Positions 59,239-64,000 of a DNA stretch of 64,000 nucleotides are shown here, piece after piece. The position numbers were made by a program, and so were the translations under genes. The DNA comes from Candidatus Edwardsiibacteriota bacterium (GTDB lineage: Bacteria; Edwardsbacteria; AC1; EtOH8). The DNA lies in contig JAGVNJ010000067.1 in NCBI GenBank assembly GCA_020053305.1, forward strand, positions 1-64,000. The letters run 5' to 3'. The notes under the pieces were generated by a model that did no database searches, was not told the origin of the DNA, and saw only the letters and a program-made list of their open reading frames with translations. The first letter of the stretch is position 1. Each line of letters opens with the position of its first letter.

Positions 59239-60447
59239 TTATCTTTTTTTCGTCATGCTGACGGCTTTGCTCTTCTTCAAAACCTTCCGGGGTTTCTTAT
59301 CCTTCAGGGGTTCGGCTTCCTCTGTTTTCTTTTCGTTGTCATCGATCGTCTGGCAGGTTTCCTCCGGGGACCCTTCCTCCCTGGCGAAGATGTCGCGCTG
59401 GTCCCTCTTCATCACTATTATCCCGTAGATGATGGTCTGCCCGGTAACGAAGACGCCCAGCAGGTACGACAGAACCAGCAGCCGGACGGCGTTCAGTGAC
59501 ATCCCCATGATGAATGCCGCCGTCTGGCCGGACCAGCTAAGGGCCGGAGCCGCCGTCATGAATGAGGAGAGGCCCGATATCATGGGATTATCCATCCCCA
59601 GAAACATAATATAATTGGTCGCCAGCGGTGGAGTATACAGATTGAAAGCAGCAATGGCGATGTCGGCGAATTTGCCGCCCATCGACCAGGACAGGACCTG
59701 GTAAGCTATGCCCAGCCCGCTGACGGTGAACCAGGCAAAAAGCCCCGCCGCAACAAGGCACAGTATCTTTAGGAGCCCGGTATAGGCCACCAGCCTCCAG
59801 GGCTGGGCGGTAAGGGACGAGAACACCTCGAATAGGTTGTCAAAGGCATCGCCCCTGGTGGCGCCGGAGATCACCGGGGAAAAGAACAATCCTATGGCCA
59901 AAGAGACCAGCAGGAAGACCAGGAACAAACACACCAAGTAGATGGGCAGGCTCAATAGGGCGATGGTCAATTCTCCCAGCACCGGTATCCGCCCCCACCA
60001 GCCGGACAGCATTCCGGCCAACAACAGCAGCAGCACGAAGAAGATTATGACCAGCGGCCCGCCCAGGATGGATTTCCAGGCCCCTTTCAGATAAGCGGCG
60101 GCTTCCTTCACTTCGTAAAATTCATTGCCTTTCAATTGCTCCGCCGCCAGGCGGGCCGTTACCGCGGCGGACATCATGTATATCAGCAAGGCGCCCAAAA
60201 GCCCGACCATCCACAGCACCCAGGAAATGGCCCCGGAGCCGGGCCAGGGCATTGCCGGAACCAGACCGAACATCACCCAGACATCGGCCAGGCTGCGGCC
60301 GGCAACCATGTGGGACGCATATCCGAATATTCCGTATACGGCAAAACCACATACCAGTCCCCAAAAGAGAACCCACATTTTTTTGGGCGACAGTCCCAGC
60401 CTGGCCGCCCGGAAAACATCCCGGTAATCAAAATACATCTTCAGCAA
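59239..60447 (-). CDS. Polytopic membrane protein with basic C-terminal tail, unknown family
   Basis: 402 residues with about seven to eight membrane segments (for example MWVLFWGLVCGFAVYGIFGY, LVIIFFVLLLLLAGML, LTIALLSLPIYLVCLFLVF) and a highly charged tail (KDKKPRKVLKKSKAVSMTKK). I do not recognise the family, though the layout resembles YIP1/DUF-type membrane proteins. The start is a TTG at 60447: AGGAGG lies 8 bases upstream, while the ATG at 60438 would be 17 bases away. It converges with the plus-strand block. Confidence 0.7.
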   Translation of the reverse strand: MLKMYFDYRDVFRAARLGLSPKKMWVLFWGLVCGFAVYGIFGYASHMVAGRSLADVWVMFGLVPAMPWPGSGAISWVLWMVGLLGALLIYMMSAAVTARLAAEQLKGNEFYEVKEAAAYLKGAWKSILGGPLVIIFFVLLLLLAGMLSGWWGRIPVLGELTIALLSLPIYLVCLFLVFLLVSLAIGLFFSPVISGATRGDAFDNLFEVFSSLTAQPWRLVAYTGLLKILCLVAAGLFAWFTVSGLGIAYQVLSWSMGGKFADIAIAAFNLYTPPLATNYIMFLGMDNPMISGLSSFMTAAPALSWSGQTAAFIMGMSLNAVRLLVLSYLLGVFVTGQTIIYGIIVMKRDQRDIFAREEGSPEETCQTIDDNEKKTEEAEPLKDKKPRKVLKKSKAVSMTKKR

Positions 60448-60487
60448 TTTTTCACCCTCCTTTTATGGTTGCAAAGTGACGCTGCCC

Positions 60488-62059
60488 TCAGCTCAGGTTA
60501 TCTATCAGCAGTTTGCAGATATAATCCTCGATCCGCCTGGCCAGTTTCGAGCGGTAGGTGTTGTTCACCATTATGGAGAAGGCGAACATCTTGCCGTTCT
60601 TGGCCGTCAGGTAGCCGGATAAGGCCGAGACCCCGCCGATGGATCCGGTCTTGGCGTAGACCCGGCCGCAGAAATCCGGCTGGGAGAACCTTCCCGACAG
60701 GGTGCCGTCTATCCCGCCGATGGCCAGCGATTTATAAAATACGTCCCAGTATGGCTGTTCGTGCATGTATTTGAGAAGGTTGACCATCTGCAATGGCGAT
60801 ACTTCATTCTGCCGGGACAGCCCGCAGCCGTCGAACAGGTCCACCTCCCCCAGGCCCATCTGGCTGATGATGCCCCGCTCGGCCGAGGAGCCCCTCTCCC
60901 GGCTGCCCTCGCCGTCCACCTCGGCTCCGATGGTCTGTAGCAGCGATTCGGCGTAGAGATTGTGGCTTTTTTTGTTGATGACCTTTATGATCTCGGAAAG
61001 AGGCTCGGAATAATGAACGTACAGCAGCGAGGTGTTGTTCTCCCGGATCGGGGGATGCTCCTGGCTGGCCCTGATATTTCCCTTGATCGCTATATCCCGT
61101 TGCTTTAAAAGTTCGGCCAAGATCCTGGCGAAATGGCTCTCCGGCTCCTTGGCGATGAAGGTGAATTTTTTAGAGGATCCGGCGGCCAGCTTTCCGGTTA
61201 TTTTCAGGGTGGCCCCGTCGAAGGAGGCGTAGGCCTTGCCGTTGTTATAGACCCGGCGGCTCTTGGTGGTATAGGTGCCGTCCTTGTTCCTCACCTTTTT
61301 ATTGACGGTGCTGTAGCTGCCGGCGATGGTTCGGCTGAGATTTTTGATGTTGATCGACATCGGGGGATCTGTGGAATAATTGACCGGCTGGCCCACCCTC
61401 CCCCCTTTGAGGGTCACCACCACCACGTTCTCCCTGAAGGAGAGGCCGGAAAGCCTCCAGGCCAGGCGTTTCTTGGGACGGACCAGTTTGTTGGCCGAGC
61501 GGGGAATGATGGAGACCAGCTTCTCGGGCAGGAAATCGCCCTTGTCGCCTATCACGTCGCCCGATATCTCGGTAATGCCCATGGCCTTGATGTTGTCGGC
61601 CCAATCCTCCATGGTGGCGATATCGTTGATGGTGGGATCGCCGGACCCCTTGATAAGCAGGTCGCCGTCCAGCACTCCGGCCGAGTCTATCGGCCCGCAG
61701 GCATATATTTCGGTCTGGTAGCTGTATTCCGGGCCCAGTTTCTCCAGGGCGGCGGCGGTGGTGAACAGCTTGGTGTTGGATGCCGGAATGAACCGTGAGC
61801 CGGAATTATGCTGATAGATAAGAGAGCCGTCATCCAGCGACATCACCGCCACCCCCCAGCGTCCTACCAGGTTGAGTTTTTTGCTTAATAATTTATCCAG
61901 GTCCTCCTGAACGTCTCCGGTGGGCTTGGGAAGATAAACCGCGCTGGAGGATTTTTTCTTGGCGGTCTTTTTAACGCTGGCCTTCGCCCCCCAGGCGCTG
62001 GAGACACATAGAGCCCCGGTTAAAATAAGGACGGATATATATGAAATTCTTTTTATCAT
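60488..62059 (-). CDS. dacB: D-alanyl-D-alanine carboxypeptidase/endopeptidase (DacB, PBP4 family)
   Basis: 523 residues, a periplasmic class C low-mass penicillin-binding protein of the S13 peptidase family, which trims or cuts peptidoglycan cross-links. After a signal peptide (VLILTGALCVSSAWG) the active-site motifs are SNTK at 94-97, SHN in NKKSHNLYAESLL and KTG in YAKTGSIGGVSALSGYL. The long insert domain between the first two motifs, typical for PBP4, is present. A lysine-rich stretch follows the signal (KKTAKKKSSS). The start overlaps the HNH gene stop by one base (TGATG). Confidence 0.92.
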   Translation of the reverse strand: MIKRISYISVLILTGALCVSSAWGAKASVKKTAKKKSSSAVYLPKPTGDVQEDLDKLLSKKLNLVGRWGVAVMSLDDGSLIYQHNSGSRFIPASNTKLFTTAAALEKLGPEYSYQTEIYACGPIDSAGVLDGDLLIKGSGDPTINDIATMEDWADNIKAMGITEISGDVIGDKGDFLPEKLVSIIPRSANKLVRPKKRLAWRLSGLSFRENVVVVTLKGGRVGQPVNYSTDPPMSINIKNLSRTIAGSYSTVNKKVRNKDGTYTTKSRRVYNNGKAYASFDGATLKITGKLAAGSSKKFTFIAKEPESHFARILAELLKQRDIAIKGNIRASQEHPPIRENNTSLLYVHYSEPLSEIIKVINKKSHNLYAESLLQTIGAEVDGEGSRERGSSAERGIISQMGLGEVDLFDGCGLSRQNEVSPLQMVNLLKYMHEQPYWDVFYKSLAIGGIDGTLSGRFSQPDFCGRVYAKTGSIGGVSALSGYLTAKNGKMFAFSIMVNNTYRSKLARRIEDYICKLLIDNLS

Positions 62060-62553
62060 CAGGTTTTTCCCAAAAACAGGTAGGGCTTCCAGCTATCGTC
62101 GGGATTATGTATCGAATACTGGATGAAGGAGAAATAATGGGGCCGACGGGGTTTCTTGATCAGGGTCATCCTGGATTGTTTCAGGCTGCGATTGGCCTTT
62201 TTATTGTTGCATACCGTGCAGGCGCATACCAGATTGTCCCAGGCGTCATCGCCCCCCAGGCTCTTGGGCACCAGGTGGTCGATGGTGAGCGGACCCTGGC
62301 TGGTGCCGCAGTACTGGCAGACATGCCGGTCCCGCCGGAGAATGTTCTGCTTGGAAAGCTTGACCTCCAGGCGGGGTTTGCGTATGAAACTGCCCAGCCG
62401 GACGACGCTGGGCAGTATGAATCTTCGGCGAATGCTGGAGGCAAAGAAATCGCTGTTCTCGACCACTTCCGCTTTTCCCAGAAACAGCAGAACCAGGGCC
62501 CGCTTGGCATTGCAGACCAACAACGGTTCATAATTCTGATTGAGCACCAGCAC
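62059..62553 (-). CDS. HNH endonuclease-type protein
   Basis: 164 residues. The HNH core is CQYCGTSQGPLTIDHLVPKS with following WDNLVCACTVCNNKKANR: two CxxC zinc pairs plus the DH of the ßßα-metal fold. The N-terminal part (MLVLNQNYEPLLVCNAKRAL) is characteristic of the common stand-alone HNH family found in many genomes, whose role in the cell is unclear. Not part of an obvious restriction or phage unit. It is translationally linked to dacB. Confidence 0.88.
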   Translation of the reverse strand: MLVLNQNYEPLLVCNAKRALVLLFLGKAEVVENSDFFASSIRRRFILPSVVRLGSFIRKPRLEVKLSKQNILRRDRHVCQYCGTSQGPLTIDHLVPKSLGGDDAWDNLVCACTVCNNKKANRSLKQSRMTLIKKPRRPHYFSFIQYSIHNPDDSWKPYLFLGKT

Positions 62554-62579
62554 CTGGCGCCACAGATTGCTATTCGATC

Positions 62580-63023
62580 CTATCTGGTTGGCGTTTGTAC
62601 TTCCTTATGGCTGAAGTTTATTTTATGAGTATAGAACGGAAAATATAATTCCACGGTATAATCTATAGAGATAGCGCAGCTCTGTCCTTCCTCCCTTGCG
62701 ATGTTCTGCAGGAAATATTCCCGGGCTCCGTCGAGGTATTCCCTTTTCTGTTCCTCTGTCCCCGGTATAAAGACATCCTTATTTCCTTTCTCATCCTGCA
62801 CCTGGTAGAAATAGTCTCCCACCAGGGGGATCTTGTCATCCAAGGAGTTTTCGGCCAGGGCCCGGGCTATGCTGTCATCGCTTTCGGTCATAGCATTCTG
62901 GGCGGCCTCTTTCATCTTGTCCTTGATGTGGAAGAAACGGATGTAAGGAATGCTGACGGCCACCGCGGCATACAGCAGGAAGAGCACGGCAAAAAAAATC
63001 AGCACCTTTAAAAATTTGGGCAT
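62580..63023 (-). CDS. Small single-pass membrane protein, unknown
   Basis: About 147 residues. One N-terminal membrane segment (VLIFFAVLFLLYAAVAVSI) is followed by a mostly charged periplasmic domain (FHIKDKMKEAAQNAMTESDD). The pattern recalls pilin-like or DUF4845-type proteins but is not decisive. The ATG at 63023 is chosen for the strong AGGAGG six bases upstream; a start at 63041 has no such site. Confidence 0.65.
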   Translation of the reverse strand: MPKFLKVLIFFAVLFLLYAAVAVSIPYIRFFHIKDKMKEAAQNAMTESDDSIARALAENSLDDKIPLVGDYFYQVQDEKGNKDVFIPGTEEQKREYLDGAREYFLQNIAREEGQSCAISIDYTVELYFPFYTHKINFSHKEVQTPTR

Positions 63024-63146
63024 AACCCCTCCTAAAAACAAAGCACAAGCGTATGCCTGTGCTCAATCTTTACGACGCTTGCCGAATTGTCTTTTCGGCA
63101 CTACAGCCGTAAATCAATTGCCTGCGCAAGCATCTTAGATGATATC

Positions 63147-63224
63147 TGGTGGACCTGAGGGGATTCGAACCCCTGACCTCCTGACTGCCAGTCAGGCGCG
63201 CTACCAAAACTGCGCCACAGGCCC
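63147..63224 (-). tRNA. tRNA-Ala(GGC), CCA encoded
   Basis: The minus strand folds into a full cloverleaf: acceptor GGGCCTG with CAGGTCC, including the G3-U70 pair that marks alanine tRNA; anticodon stem CCTGA/TCAGG with loop CTGGCAG, anticodon GGC; T-arm GGGGTTCGAATCCCC. The 3' CCA is encoded at 63149-63147 after discriminator A. A sigma70-like promoter lies upstream at 63282-63310. Confidence 0.96.
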
Positions 63225-63281
63225 ATTTACATTTAACCTCCTGCCCGAAAACAGACGCCCCGCACCTGCATACCGTCCATA

Positions 63282-63310
63282 AGTTTAGCAAATAATCCGT
63301 CCTGTGTCAA
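63282..63310 (-). promoter_or_regulatory. Sigma70-type promoter of the tRNA-Ala gene
   Basis: On the minus strand: -35 TTGACA (63310-63305, perfect), 17-base spacer, -10 TAAACT (63287-63282). The predicted start lies about 50 bases before the tRNA. Confidence 0.8.
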
Positions 63311-63339
63311 GCCTGTTGAGGCAGATTTGACGGCGATTT

Positions 63340-63819
63340 TTAAAAGAAAAATCTGACGCCTATGCCGCCCTGGAGGTCGAAACCGGTTTCGGGAACCAAT
63401 CCCAGGGTGGGCGCTAACTCCAGAAAGACATCCACCGGAGCCTGGGGAAAAATATATTCCAGGCCCGCCACCCCTCTGACCCCCAGATTGAATCGCTTTT
63501 CATAATGAGCCCTCTGGCCCGACCACAGGGTGCCGCCGACCCCGAAATACACCGGCAGCTGTCCTCGCTCCACCTCTATCAGCTGATAATCATGCCATAG
63601 ATAATCGACATGCAGCCTCAGATAACCGTCATCGATGAAAGACCAGGCCACCGCCCCGTCCCAGGCTCGTTCCTTTCCGCTCCACAGCTTCCAGGATATG
63701 CCGGTCGGCTCCCCGGCTACCAGTCCCAGGCCGAAATCCCCGCCCCCCTTGATCGGCCCTTTGCCCTGGGCCAGAGAAGCGCCCAATACCAACATAATGA
63801 TAGTGATCGTTTTTTTCAT
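63340..63819 (-). CDS. Small secreted beta-barrel candidate, unknown function
   Basis: 159 residues with signal peptide (ITIIMLVLGASLAQGKGP), then glycine- and aromatic-rich alternating strands (GDFGLGLVAGEPTGISWKLW, LRLHVDYLWHDYQL, LPVYFGVGGTLWSGQRAHYE) and a terminal VRFFF. This is the pattern of a small eight-stranded outer-membrane barrel. No family recognised with certainty. It is followed in the DNA by the partial gene at the window end, on the same strand. Confidence 0.7.
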   Translation of the reverse strand: MKKTITIIMLVLGASLAQGKGPIKGGGDFGLGLVAGEPTGISWKLWSGKERAWDGAVAWSFIDDGYLRLHVDYLWHDYQLIEVERGQLPVYFGVGGTLWSGQRAHYEKRFNLGVRGVAGLEYIFPQAPVDVFLELAPTLGLVPETGFDLQGGIGVRFFF

Positions 63820-63844
63820 ATTACCCTTTTTAAGTATGTTTGCA

Positions 63845-64000
63845 TTATAAAAACTTGACTTCCATTACCGCTTTATTGACCACGAACACCTTTTCGGTGT
63901 TGGATTTCTTGTCGGCCGGAAAAAGGAAGAACCCCTTCCGGTTGGGCATGTACATCTCGGTGACCCCGGTCAGCTTCTCCCCGTCGAAAAAAGTGACCTC
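63845..64000 (-). CDS. Partial gene, C-terminal 51 residues (unknown conserved-looking protein)
   Basis: The frame enters from the right edge and ends with TAA at 63847-63845. It contains VTFFDGEKLTGVTEMYMPNR and GFFLFPADKKSN, ending in VFVVNKAVMEVKFL. The sequence looks like a small response-type or DUF domain that I have seen in candidate-phylum genomes, but I cannot name it. Direction and frame are clear; the function is not. Confidence 0.75.
   Translation of the reverse strand, partial: EVTFFDGEKLTGVTEMYMPNRKGFFLFPADKKSNTEKVFVVNKAVMEVKFL

Noticed and set aside
1-64000. CRISPR array, prophage or integrase-bearing island
   Set aside because: No regularly spaced direct repeats, no cas, phage structural or integrase genes were seen; the only mobile-type gene is the RAYT at 73-585.

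Overview
The window looks like a chromosomal piece of a diderm (Gram-negative-type) bacterium. Evidence for an outer membrane is an SLBB polysaccharide exporter, a Wzi-like protein, several signal-peptide beta-barrel candidates, a lipobox protein, and a GmhA/GmhB heptose pathway with a GT9 heptosyltransferase-type enzyme. Proteins ending in the FlgD/Por-secretion type C-terminal domain, Ig-repeat proteins and TMTC-like TPR membrane proteins point, by inference only, to an FCB-affiliated or neighbouring candidate phylum (Edwardsbacteria/TA06/WOR-3-like). No taxonomic marker gene is present to prove this. Base composition varies strongly. The housekeeping-like parts are GC-rich (bases 53041-53100 are about 63% GC by hand count), while some polysaccharide genes are AT-rich (13441-13560 is about 27-28% GC).

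Layout. 1-1800: a tiny 5' gene fragment, a REP-associated tyrosine transposase carrying a perfect palindrome inside its reading frame, and an MFS transporter. 1.83-5.95 kb: a five-gene heptose-nucleotide cassette (gmhB, gmhA, hddC-like, epimerase, hddA) bracketed by a 51-bp perfect direct repeat of the 3' end of the priming glycosyltransferase. 5.9-31.2 kb: a large minus-strand Wzx/Wzy-type exopolysaccharide or capsule locus. It holds a priming transferase, glycosyltransferases, methyltransferases, Wzi-like, Wzy-like and Wzx-like proteins, AsnB, a Wzz-like protein without kinase domain and a Wza-like SLBB protein. A candidate sigma70 promoter and a factor-independent terminator mark its upstream border. 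31.4-41.7 kb: a second, separately terminated glycan locus with two more flippases, glycosyltransferases, GT9, WbqC, a PIG-L deacetylase and a radical SAM protein.

41.8-53.7 kb: mixed genes. These are a two-TM coiled-coil protein, a BatA-like vWA protein, thiD, a PHP phosphatase, a lipoprotein, a DUF1189-like protein, two tandem TMTC-like TPR membrane proteins and phosphomannomutase/phosphoglucomutase. A hairpin-packed intergenic region lies at 44.98-45.34 kb. 53.8-54.1 kb: a decayed sorting-domain gene containing a palindromic insertion. 54.1-59.0 kb: the only plus-strand block, made of an outer-membrane protein, an ECF sigma factor, its anti-sigma factor and an Ig-repeat secreted protein, closed by a terminator. 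59.2-64.0 kb: membrane protein, DacB, HNH protein, small membrane protein, tRNA-Ala(GGC) with a good promoter, a small beta-barrel candidate and a partial gene.

Two patterns deserve attention. First, the polysaccharide locus carries several orphan 3' gene ends in its spacers. Two are recognisable copies of the tail of the gene that lies just upstream of an inserted cassette, suggesting that the locus grew by recombination into gene 3' ends. Second, the periplasmic domain of the anti-sigma factor aligns with the N-terminal domain of the neighbouring outer-membrane protein, suggesting a self-contained envelope-sensing module. Most junctions inside the minus-strand loci are 4-base ATGA or GTGA overlaps, so translation is probably coupled along long transcripts.
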